Assembly: GCF_016920785.2 (NCBI RefSeq)
Contig: NW_024609879.1
Location: forward strand, 17,552,078-17,616,077
Length of the DNA stretch: 64,000 bases
Direction of reading: 5' to 3'
Source: Ixodes scapularis
Lineage: Eukaryota; Arthropoda; Arachnida; Ixodida; Ixodidae
Made by a program: the position numbers and the translations under genes. This document shows positions 32,801 through 44,800 of this stretch, in pieces (position 1 is the first letter of the stretch; each line of letters starts with the position of its first letter). The notes under the pieces are model-generated. The model saw nothing but the letters and a program-made list of their open reading frames with translations. It was not told the DNA's origin and searched no databases.

Positions 32801-35800
32801 CACGTGGTTCGCCTGAAAGCTACAAGAGCGCCAGCGACACCGGACTCTCTCAGTGGGCTTGGCGGCAGCACAACCGGCAGCATGCTCAGCAACCCATTTT
32901 GTTTCCTGGTACAGGTCGTATCAGTTCTACTCGGACACCAAACGGCAGCGTATGGCTGATTTCAAGCGACAAGTCCCGATAGGAACGACGGGCTTGGCTC
33001 CGAATCTTCTGCTCTGGGCGATCGCTGCGTCATCGTCGAGCCTTTCGTGCCCCTCATCAGCGAGTCTTCGTTTGTGTCGACATCGGTGACGTCCCATCAC
33101 GTGGTTCGCCTGAAAGCTACAAGAGCGCCAGCGACACCGGACTCTCTCAGTGGGCTTGGCGGCAGCACAACCGGCAGCATGCTCAGCAACCCATTTTGTT
33201 TCCTGGTACAGGTCGTATCAGTTCTACCCGGACACCAAACGGCATCGTAAGGCTGATTTCAAGCGACAAGTCCCGATAGGAACGACGGGCTTGGCTCCAA
33301 ATCTTCTGCTCTGGGCGATCGCTGCGTCATCGTCGAGCCTTTCGTGCCCCTCATCAGCGAGTCTTCGTTTGTGTCGACATCAATGACGTCCCATCACGTG
33401 GTTCGCCTGAAAGCTACAAGAGCGCCAGCGACACCGGACTCTCTCAGTGGGCTTGGCGGCAGCACAACCGGCAGCATGCTCAGCAACCCATTTTGTTTCC
33501 TGGTACAGGTCGTATCAGTTCTACTCGGACACCAAACGGCATCGTATGGCTGCTTTCAAGCGACAAGTCCCGATAGGAACGACGGGCTTGGCTCCGAATC
33601 TTCTGCTCTGGGCGATCGCTGCGTCATCGTCGAGCCTTTCGTGCCCCTCATCAGCGAGTCTTCGTTTGTGTCGACATCAACGACGTCCCATCACGTGGTT
33701 CGCCTGAAAGCTACAAGAGCGCCAGCGACACCGGACTCTCTCAGTGGGCTTGGCGGCAGCACAACCGGCAGCATGCTCAGCAACCCATTTTGTTTCCTGG
33801 TACAGGTCGTATCAGTTCTACTCGGACACCAAACGGCATCGTAAGGCGGATTTCAAGCGACAAGTCCCGATAGGAACGACGGGCTTGGCTCCGAATCTTC
33901 TGCTCTGGGCGATCGCTGCGTCATCGTCGAGCCTTTCGTGCCCCTCATCAGCGAGTCTTCGTTTTTGTCGACATCAATGACGTCCCATCACGTGGTTCGC
34001 CTGAAAGCTACAAGAGCGCCAGCGACACCGGACTCTCTCAGTGGGCTTGGCGGCAGCACAACCGGCAGCATGCTCAGCAACCCATTTTGTTTCCTGGTAC
34101 AGGTCGTATCAGTTCTACTCGGACACCAAACGGCATCGTAAGGCTGATTTCAAGCGACAAGTCCCGATAGGAACGACGGGCTTGGCTCCGAATCTTCTGC
34201 TCTGGGCGATCGCTGCGTCATCGTCGAGCCTTTCGTGCCCCTCATCAGCGAGTCTTCGTTTGTGTCGACATCGGTGACGTCCCATCACGTGGTTCGCCTG
34301 AAAGCTACAAGAGCGCCAGCGACACCGGACTCTCTCAGTGGGCTTGGCGGCAGCACAACCGGCAGCATGCTCAGCAACCCATTTTGTTTCCTGGTACAGG
34401 TCGTATCAGTTCTACCCGGACACCAAACGGCATCGTAAGGCTGATTTCAAGCGACAAGTCCCGATAGGAACGACGGGCTTGGCTCCAAATCTTCTGCTCT
34501 GGGCGATCGCTGCGTCATCGTCGAGCCTTTCGTGCCCCTCATCAGCGAGTCTTCGTTTGTGTCGACATCAATGACGTCCCATCACGTGGTTCGCCTGAAA
34601 GCTACAAGAGCGCCAGCGACACCGGACTCTCTCAGTGGGCTTGGCGGCAGCACAACCGGCAGCATGCTCAGCAACCCATTTTGTTTCCTGGTACAGGTCG
34701 TATCAGTTCTACTCGGACACCAAACGGCATCGTATGGCTGCTTTCAAGCGACAAGTCCCGATAGGAACGACGGGCTTGGCTCCGAATCTTCTGCTCTGGG
34801 CGATCGCTGCGTCATCGTCGAGCCTTTCGTGCCCCTCATCAGCGAGTCTTCGTTTGTGTCGACATCAACGACGTCCCATCACGTGGTTCGCCTGAAAGCT
34901 ACAAGAGCGCCAGCGACACCGGACTCTCTCAGTGGGCTTGGCGGCAGCACAACCGGCAGCATGCTCAGCAACCCATTTTGTTTCCTGGTACAGGTCGTAT
35001 CAGTTCTACTCGGACACCAAATGGCATCGTAAGGCTGATTTCAAGCGACAAGTCCCGATAGGAACGACGGGCTTGGCTCCGAATCTTCTGCTCTGGGCGA
35101 TCGCTGCGTCATCGTCGAGCCTTTCGTGCCCCTCATCAGCGAGTCTTCGTTTGTGTCGACATCGGTGACGTCCCATCACGTGGTTCGCCTGAAAGCTACA
35201 AGAGCGCCAGCGACACCGGACTCTCTCAGTGGGCTTGGCGGCAGCACAACCGGCAGCATGCTCAGCAACCCATTTTGTTTCCTGGTACAGGTCGTATCAG
35301 TTCTACTCGGACACCAAACGGCATCGTATGGCTGCTTTCAAGCGACAAGTCCCGATAGGAACGACGGGCTTGGCTCCGAATCTTCTGCTCTGGGCGATCG
35401 CTGCGTCATCGTCGAGCCTTTCGTGCCCCTCATCAGCGAGTCTTCGTTTGTGTCGACATCGGTGACGTCCCATCACGTGGTTCGCCTGAAAGCTACAAGA
35501 GCGCCAGCGACACCGGACTCTCTCAGTGGGCTTGGCGGCAGCACAACCGGCAGCATGCTCAGCAACCCATTTTGTTTCCTGGTACAGGTCGTATCAGTTC
35601 TACTCGGACACCAAACGGCATCGTATGGCTGCTTTCAAGCGACAAGTCCCGATAGGAACGACGGGCTTGGCTCCGAATCTTCTGCTCTGGGCGATCGCTG
35701 CGTCATCGTCGAGCCTTTCGTGCCCCTCATCAGCGAGTCTTCGTTTGTGTCGACATCGGTGACGTCCCATCACGTGGTTCGCCTGAAAGCTACAAGAGCG

Positions 35801-38800
35801 CCAGCGACACCGGACTCTCTCAGTGGGCTTTGCGGCAGCACAACCGGCAGCATGCTCAGCAACCCATTTTGTTTCCTGGTACAGGTCGTATCAGTTCTAC
35901 TCGGACACCAAACGGCATCGTATGGCTGCTTTCAAGCAACAAGTCCCGATAGGAACGACGGGCTTGGCTCCGAATCTTCTGCTCTGGGCGATCGCTGCGT
36001 CATCGTCGAGCCTTTCGTGCCCCTCATCAGCGAGTCTTCGTTTGTGTCGACATCAGTGACGTCCCATCACGTGGTTCGCCTGAAAGCTACAAGAGCGCCA
36101 GCGACACCGGACTCTCTCAGTGGGCTTGGCGGCAGCACAACCGGCAGCATGCTCAGCAACCCATTTTGTTTCCTGGTACAGGTCGTATCAGTTCTACTCG
36201 GACACCAAACGGCATCGTAAGGCTGATTTCAAGCGACAAGTCCCGATAGGAATGACGGGCTTGGCTCCGAATCCTCTGCTCTGGGCGATCGCTGCGTCAT
36301 CGTCGAGCCTTTCGTGCCCCTCATCAGCGAGTCTTCGTTTGTGTCGACATCAATGACGTCCCATCACGTGGTTCGCCTGAAAGCTACAAGAGCGCCAGCG
36401 ACACCGGACTCTCTCAGTGGGCTTGGCGGCAGCACAACCGGCAGCATGCTCAGCAACCCATTTTGTTTCCTGGTACAGGTCGTATCAGTTCTACTCGGAC
36501 ACCAAACGGCATCGTAAGGCTGATTTCAAGCGACAAGTCCCGATAGGAACGACGGGCTTGGCTCCGAATCTTCTGCTCTGGGCGATCGCTGCGTCATCGT
36601 CGAGCCTTTCGTGCCCCTCATCAGCGAGTCTTCGTTTGTGTCGACATCAATGACGTCCCATCACGTGGTTCGCCTGAAAGCTACAAGAGCGCCAGCGACA
36701 CCGGACTCTCTCAGTGGGCTTGGCGGCAGCACAACCGGCAGCATGCTCAGCAACCCATTTTGTTTCCTGGTACAGGTCGTATCAGTTCTACTCGGACACC
36801 AAACGGCATCGTATGGCTGCTTTCAAGCGACAAGTCCCGATAGGAACGACGGGCTTGGCTCCGAATCTTCTGCTCTGGGCGATCGCTGCGTCATCGTCGA
36901 GCCTTTCGTGCCCCTCATCAGCGAGTCTTCGTTTGTGTCGACATCAATGACGTCCCATCACGTGGTTCGCCTGAAAGCTACAAGAGCGCCAGCGACACCG
37001 GACTCTCTCAGTGGGCTTGGCGGCAGCACAACCGGCAGCATGCTCAGCAACCCATTTTGTTTCCTGGTACAGGTCGTATCAGTTCTACTCGGACACCAAA
37101 CGGCATCGTAAGGCTGATTTCAAGCGACAAGTCCCGATAGGAACGACGGGCTTGGCTCCGAATCTTCTGCTCAGGGCGATCGCTGCGTCATCGTCGAGCC
37201 TTTCGTGCCCCTCATCAGCGAGTCTTCGTTTGTGTCGACATCAATGACGTCCCATCACGTGGTTCGCCTGAAAGCTACAAGAGCGCCAGCGACACCGGAC
37301 TCTCTCAGTGGGCTTGGCGGCAGCACAACCGGCAGCATGCTCAGCAACCCATTTTGTTTCCTGGTACAGGTCGTATCAGTTCTACTCGGACCCCAAACGG
37401 CATCGTAAGTCCCGATAGGAACGACGGGCTTGGCTCCGAATCTTCTGCTCTGGGCGATCGCTGCGTCATCGTCGAGCCTTTCGTGCCCCTCATCAGCGAG
37501 TCTTCGTTTGTGTCGACATCGGTGACGTCCCATCACGTGGTTCGCCTGAAAGCTACAAGAGCGCCAGCGACACCGGACTCTCTCAGTGGGCTTGGCGGCA
37601 GCACAACCGGCAGCATGCTCAGCAACCCATTTTGTTTCCTGGTACAGGTCGTATCAGTTCTACTCGGACACCAAACGGCATCGTATGGCTGCTTTCAAGC
37701 GACAAGTCCCGATAGGAACGACGGGCTTGGCTCCGAATCTTCTGCTCTGGGCGATCGCTGCGTCATCGTCGAGCCTTTCGTGCCCCTCATCAGCGAGTCT
37801 TCGTTTGTGTCGACATCAACGACGTCCCATCACGTGGTTCGCCTGAAAGCTACAAGAGCGCCAGCGACACCGGACTCTCTCAGTGGGCTTGGCGGCAGCA
37901 CAACCGGCAGCATGCTCAGCAACCCATTTTGTTTCCTGGTACAGGTCGTATCAGTTCTACTCGGACACCAAACGGCATCGTAAGGCTGATTTCAAGCGAC
38001 AAGTCCCGATAGGAACGACGGGCTTGGCTCCGAATCTTCTGCTCTGGGCGATCGCTGCGTCATCGTCGAGCCTTTCGTGCCCCTCATCAGCGAGTCTTCG
38101 TTTGTGTCGACATCGGTGACGTCCCATCACGTGGTTCGCCTGAAAGCTACAAGAGCGCCAGCGACACCGGACTCTCTCAGTGGGCTTGGCGGCAGCACAA
38201 CCGGCAGCATGCTCAGCAACCCATTTTGTTTCCTGGTACAGGTCGTATCAGTTCTACTCGGACACCAAACGGCATCGTATGGCTGCTTTCAAGCGACAAG
38301 TCCCGATAGGAACGACGGGCTTGGCTCCGAATCTTCTGCTCTGGGCGATCGCTGCGTCATCGTCGAGCCTTTCGTGCCCCTCATCAGCGAGTCTTCGTTT
38401 GTGTCGACATCGGTGACGTCCCATCACGTGGTTCGCCTGAAAGCTACAAGAGCGCCAGCGACACCGGACTCTCTCAGTGGGCTTGGCGGCAGCACAACCG
38501 GCAGCATGCTCAGCAACCCATTTTGTTTCCTGGTACAGGTCGTATCAGTTCTACTCGGACACCAAACGGCATCGTATGGCTGCTTTCAAGCGACAAGTCC
38601 CGATAGGAACGACGGGCTTGGCTCCGAATCTTCTGCTCTGGGCGATCGCTGCGTCATCGTCGAGCCTTTCGTGCCCCTCATCAGCGAGTCTTCGTTTGTG
38701 TCGACATCGGTGACGTCCCATCACGTGGTTCGCCTGAAAGCTACAAGAGCGCCAGCGACACCGGACTCTCTCAGTGGGCTTTGCGGCAGCACAACCGGCA

Positions 38801-41800
38801 GCATGCTCAGCAACCCATTTTGTTTCCTGGTACAGGTCGTATCAGTTCTACTCGGACACCAAACGGCATCGTATGGCTGCTTTCAAGCAACAAGTCCCGA
38901 TAGGAACGACGGGCTTGGCTCCGAATCTTCTGCTCTGGGCGATCGCTGCGTCATCGTCGAGCCTTTCGTGCCCCTCATCAGCGAGTCTTCGTTTGTGTCG
39001 ACATCAGTGACGTCCCATCACGTGGTTCGCCTGAAAGCTACAAGAGCGCCAGCGACACCGGACTCTCTCAGTGGGCTTGGCGGCAGCACAACCGGCAGCA
39101 TGCTCAGCAACCCATTTTGTTTCCTGGTACAGGTCGTATCAGTTCTACTCGGACACCAAACGGCATCGTAAGGCTGATTTCAAGCGACAAGTCCCGATAG
39201 GAATGACGGGCTTGGCTCCGAATCCTCTGCTCTGGGCGATCGCTGCGTCATCGTCGAGCCTTTCGTGCCCCTCATCAGCGAGTCTTCGTTTGTGTCGACA
39301 TCAATGACGTCCCATCACGTGGTTCGCCTGAAAGCTACAAGAGCGCCAGCGACACCGGACTCTCTCAGTGGGCTTGGCGGCAGCACAACCGGCAGCATGC
39401 TCAGCAACCCATTTTGTTTCCTGGTACAGGTCGTATCAGTTCTACTCGGACACCAAACGGCATCGTAAGGCTGATTTCAAGCGACAAGTCCCGATAGGAA
39501 CGACGGGCTTGGCTCCGAATCTTCTGCTCTGGGCGATCGCTGCGTCATCGTCGAGCCTTTCGTGCCCCTCATCAGCGAGTCTTCGTTTGTGTCGACATCA
39601 ATGACGTCCCATCACGTGGTTCGCCTGAAAGCTACAAGAGCGCCAGCGACACCGGACTCTCTCAGTGGGCTTGGCGGCAGCACAACCGGCAGCATGCTCA
39701 GCAACCCATTTTGTTTCCTGGTACAGGTCGTATCAGTTCTACTCGGACCCCAAACGGCATCGTAAGTCCCGATAGGAACGACGGGCTTGGCTCCGAATCT
39801 TCTGCTCTGGGCGATCGCTGCGTCATCGTCGAGCCTTTCGTGCCCCTCATCAGCGAGTCTTCGTTTGTGTCGACATCGGTGACGTCCCATCACGTGGTTC
39901 GCCTGAAAGCTACAAGAGCGCCAGCGACACCGGACTCTCTCAGTGGGCTTGGCGGCAGCACAACCGGCAGCATGCTCAGCAACCCATTTTGTTTCCTGGT
40001 ACAGGTCGTATCAGTTCTACTCGGACACCAAACGGCATCGTATGGCTGCTTTCAAGCGACAAGTCCCGATAGGAACGACGGGCTTGGCTCCGAATCTTCT
40101 GCTCTGGGCGATCGCTGCGTCATCGTCGAGCCTTTCGTGCCCCTCATCAGCGAGTCTTCGTTTGTGTCGACATCAACGACGTCCCATCACGTGGTTCGCC
40201 TGAAAGCTACAAGAGCGCCAGCGACACCGGACTCTCTCAGTGGGCTTGGCGGCAGCACAACCGGCAGCATGCTCAGCAACCCATTTTGTTTCCTGGTACA
40301 GGTCGTATCAGTTCTACTCGGACACCAAACGGCATCGTAAGGCTGATTTCAAGCGACAAGTCCCGATAGGAACGACGGGCTTGGCTCCGAATCTTCTGCT
40401 CTGGGCGATCGCTGCGTCATCGTCGAGCCTTTCGTGCCCCTCATCAGCGAGTCTTCGTTTGTGTCGACATCGGTGACGTCCCATCACGTGGTTCGCCTGA
40501 AAGCTACAAGAGCGCCAGCGACACCGGACTCTCTCAGTGGGCTTGGCGGCAGCACAACCGGCAGCATGCTCAGCAACCCATTTTGTTTCCTGGTACAGGT
40601 CGTATCAGTTCTACTCGGACACCAAACGGCATCGTATGGCTGCTTTCAAGCGACAAGTCCCGATAGGAACGACGGGCTTGGCTCCGAATCTTCTGCTCTG
40701 GGCGATCGCTGCGTCATCGTCGAGCCTTTCGTGCCCCTCATCAGCGAGTCTTCGTTTGTGTCGACATCGGTGACGTCCCATCACGTGGTTCGCCTGAAAG
40801 CTACAAGAGCGCCAGCGACACCGGACTCTCTCAGTGGGCTTGGCGGCAGCACAACCGGCAGCATGCTCAGCAACCCATTTTGTTTCCTGGTACAGGTCGT
40901 ATCAGTTCTACTCGGACACCAAACGGCATCGTATGGCTGCTTTCAAGCGACAAGTCCCGATAGGAACGACGGGCTTGGCTCCGAATCTTCTGCTCTGGGC
41001 GATCGCTGCGTCATCGTCGAGCCTTTCGTGCCCCTCATCAGCGAGTCTTCGTTTGTGTCGACATCGGTGACGTCCCATCACGTGGTTCGCCTGAAAGCTA
41101 CAAGAGCGCCAGCGACACCGGACTCTCTCAGTGGGCTTTGCGGCAGCACAACCGGCAGCATGCTCAGCAACCCATTTTGTTTCCTGGTACAGGTCGTATC
41201 AGTTCTACTCGGACACCAAACGGCATCGTATGGCTGCTTTCAAGCAACAAGTCCCGATAGGAACGACGGGCTTGGCTCCGAATCTTCTGCTCTGGGCGAT
41301 CGCTGCGTCATCGTCGAGCCTTTCGTGCCCCTCATCAGCGAGTCTTCGTTTGTGTCGACATCAGTGACGTCCCATCACGTGGTTCGCCTGAAAGCTACAA
41401 GAGCGCCAGCGACACCGGACTCTCTCAGTGGGCTTGGCGGCAGCACAACCGGCAGCATGCTCAGCAACCCATTTTGTTTCCTGGTACAGGTCGTATCAGT
41501 TCTACTCGGACACCAAACGGCATCGTAAGGCTGATTTCAAGCGACAAGTCCCGATAGGAATGACGGGCTTGGCTCCGAATCCTCTGCTCTGGGCGATCGC
41601 TGCGTCATCGTCGAGCCTTTCGTGCCCCTCATCAGCGAGTCTTCGTTTGTGTCGACATCAATGACGTCCCATCACGTGGTTCGCCTGAAAGCTACAAGAG
41701 CGCCAGCGACACCGGACTCTCTCAGTGGGCTTGGCGGCAGCACAACCGGCAGCATGCTCAGCAACCCATTTTGTTTCCTGGTACAGGTCGTATCAGTTCT

Positions 41801-44800
41801 ACTCGGACACCAAACGGCATCGTAAGGCTGATTTCAAGCGACAAGTCCCGATAGGAACGACGGGCTTGGCTCCGAATCTTCTGCTCTGGGCGATCGCTGC
41901 GTCATCGTCGAGCCTTTCGTGCCCCTCATCAGCGAGTCTTCGTTTGTGTCGACATCAATGACGTCCCATCACGTGGTTCGCCTGAAAGCTACAAGAGCGC
42001 CAGCGACACCGGACTCTCTCAGTGGGCTTGGCGGCAGCACAACCGGCAGCATGCTCAGCAACCCATTTTGTTTCCTGGTACAGGTCGTATCAGTTCTACT
42101 CGGACACCAAACGGCATCGTATGGCTGCTTTCAAGCGACAAGTCCCGATAGGAACGACGGGCTTGGCTCCGAATCTTCTGCTCTGGGCGATCGCTGCGTC
42201 ATCGTCGAGCCTTTCGTGCCCCTCATCAGCGAGTCTTCGTTTGTGTCGACATCAATGACGTCCCATCACGTGGTTCGCCTGAAAGCTACAAGAGCGCCAG
42301 CGACACCGGACTCTCTCAGTGGGCTTGGCGGCAGCACAACCGGCAGCATGCTCAGCAACCCATTTTGTTTCCTGGTACAGGTCGTATCAGTTCTACTCGG
42401 ACACCAAACGGCATCGTAAGGCTGATTTCAAGCGACAAGTCCCGATAGGAACGACGGGCTTGGCTCCGAATCTTCTGCTCAGGGCGATCGCTGCGTCATC
42501 GTCGAGCCTTTCGTGCCCCTCATCAGCGAGTCTTCGTTTGTGTCGACATCAATGACGTCCCATCACGTGGTTCGCCTGAAAGCTACAAGAGCGCCAGCGA
42601 CACCGGACTCTCTCAGTGGGCTTGGCGGCAGCACAACCGGCAGCATGCTCAGCAACCCATTTTGTTTCCTGGTACAGGTCGTATCAGTTCTACTCGGACC
42701 CCAAACGGCATCGTAAGTCCCGATAGGAACGACGGGCTTGGCTCCGAATCTTCTGCTCTGGGCGATCGCTGCGTCATCGTCGAGCCTTTCGTGCCCCTCA
42801 TCAGCGAGTCTTCGTTTGTGTCGACATCGGTGACGTCCCATCACGTGGTTCGCCTGAAAGCTACAAGAGCGCCAGCGACACCGGACTCTCTCAGTGGGCT
42901 TGGCGGCAGCACAACCGGCAGCATGCTCAGCAACCCATTTTGTTTCCTGGTACAGGTCGTATCAGTTCTACTCGGACACCAAACGGCATCGTATGGCTGC
43001 TTTCAAGCGACAAGTCCCGATAGGAACGACGGGCTTGGCTCCGAATCTTCTGCTCTGGGCGATCGCTGCGTCATCGTCGAGCCTTTCGTGCCCCTCATCA
43101 GCGAGTCTTCGTTTGTGTCGACATCGGTGACGTCCCATCACGTGGTTCGCCTGAAAGCTACAAGAGCGCCAGCGACACCGGACTCTCTCAGTGGGCTTGG
43201 CGGCAGCACAACCGGCAGCATGCTCAGCAACCCATTTTGTTTCCTGGTACAGGTCGTATCAGTTCTACTCGGACACCAAACTGCATCGTATGGCTGCTTT
43301 CAAGCGACAAGTCCCGATAGGAACGACGGGCTTGGCTGCGAATCTTCTGCTCTGGGCGATCGCTGCGTCATCGTCGAGCCTTTCGTGCCCCTCATCAGCG
43401 AGTCTTCGTTTGTGTCGACATCGGTGACGTCCCATCACGTGGTTCGCCTGAAAGCTACAAGAGCGCCAGCGACACCGGACTCTCTCAGTGGGCTTGGCGG
43501 CAGCACAACCGGCAGCATGCTCAGCAACACATTTTGTTTCCTGGTACAGGTCGTATCAGTTCTACTCGGACACCAAACGGCATCGTATGGCTGCTTTCAA
43601 GCAACAAGTCCCGATAGGAACGACGGGCTTGGCTCCGAATCTTCTGCTCTGGGCGATCGCTGCGTCATCGTCGAGCCTTTCGTGCCCCTCATCAGCGAGT
43701 CTTCGTTTGTTTCGACATCGGTGACGTCCCATCACGTGGTTCGCCTGAAAGCGACAAGAGCGCCAGCGACACCGGACTCTCTCAGTGGGCTTGGCGGCAG
43801 CACAACCGGCAGCATGCTCAGCAACCCATTTTGTTTCCTGGTACAGGTCGTATCAGTTCTACTCGGACACCAAACGGCATCGTATGGCTGCTTTCAAGCG
43901 ACAAGTCCCGATAGGAACGACGGGCTTGGCTCCGAATCTTCTGCTCTGGGCGATCGCTGCGTCATCGTCGAGCCTTTCGTGCCCCTCATCAGCGAGTCTT
44001 CGTTTGTGCGACATCAATGACGTCCCATCACGTGGTTCGCCTGAAAGCTACAAGAGCGCCAGCGACACCGGACTCTCTCAGTGGGCTTGGCGGCAGCACA
44101 ACCGGCAGCATGCTAAGCAACCCATTTTGTTTCCTGGTACAGGTTAGTGAATATTTACCTTGTGGCGGTTATCGAAGTGATAACCGTTTTTTGGTGCTGC
44201 TGCCTTGCCAACCTACTGTAAAACGCTTGATAAATTTTGCTACTTCTGTTATTTCTTGGCCGCGAAATTTGTTGGTCTGTGGTGATGTGGAGGCAAATCC
44301 AGGGCCCACCGACAGAGAGCTTTTGTTTGAACTTCTTGCCGGCCAGAGCAAGATGAATGATACTGTTCTAAATGTTCTTGCCTCTCAAAATGAAATTAAC
44401 AAAAAAATGACTGCGTTAACTGAACGAATTGATGGGCTGGAGCGGCAGGTAACCGGTTTAAACGCGGTGACCAAGCAAATAAAGGACATAGAAGCCGGAG
44501 TATCAGGATTTGACGCACAATTATCTTCACTCCATGCTAAAGTAGATGATTTAGAAAACAGAAGCCGCAGAAATAATTTGATAATTTATGGTATAGACGA
44601 GTCTAATACTGAGACAGTTGAAGATCTTGAAGAGAAGGTAAAAAACGAGGTTTTTCTACAAAAACCAGGAATAACAATCACCGGAATTGAGAGATGCCAT
44701 AGGCTTGGCCGAAAAGTTGAAAACAAGCCCCGTCCAACTATCCTCAAGTTCATCGATTACCGGGAAAAATTAGCAATATTAAGGTCATCTTATAAATTAA

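Noticed and set aside
31071..44020. Dozens of 67-452 residue open frames in the 297-bp array, as a repetitive host protein gene
   Set aside because: Two plus-strand frames are open in the same repeat, many units carry a TAA, and the array runs straight into a LINE. It is treated as LINE 5' monomers; the leader idea is listed only as a hypothesis.
31069..44144. CRISPR-like regular repeat array
   Set aside because: The repeats are 297 bp and directly adjacent, without unique spacers, in a eukaryotic context.
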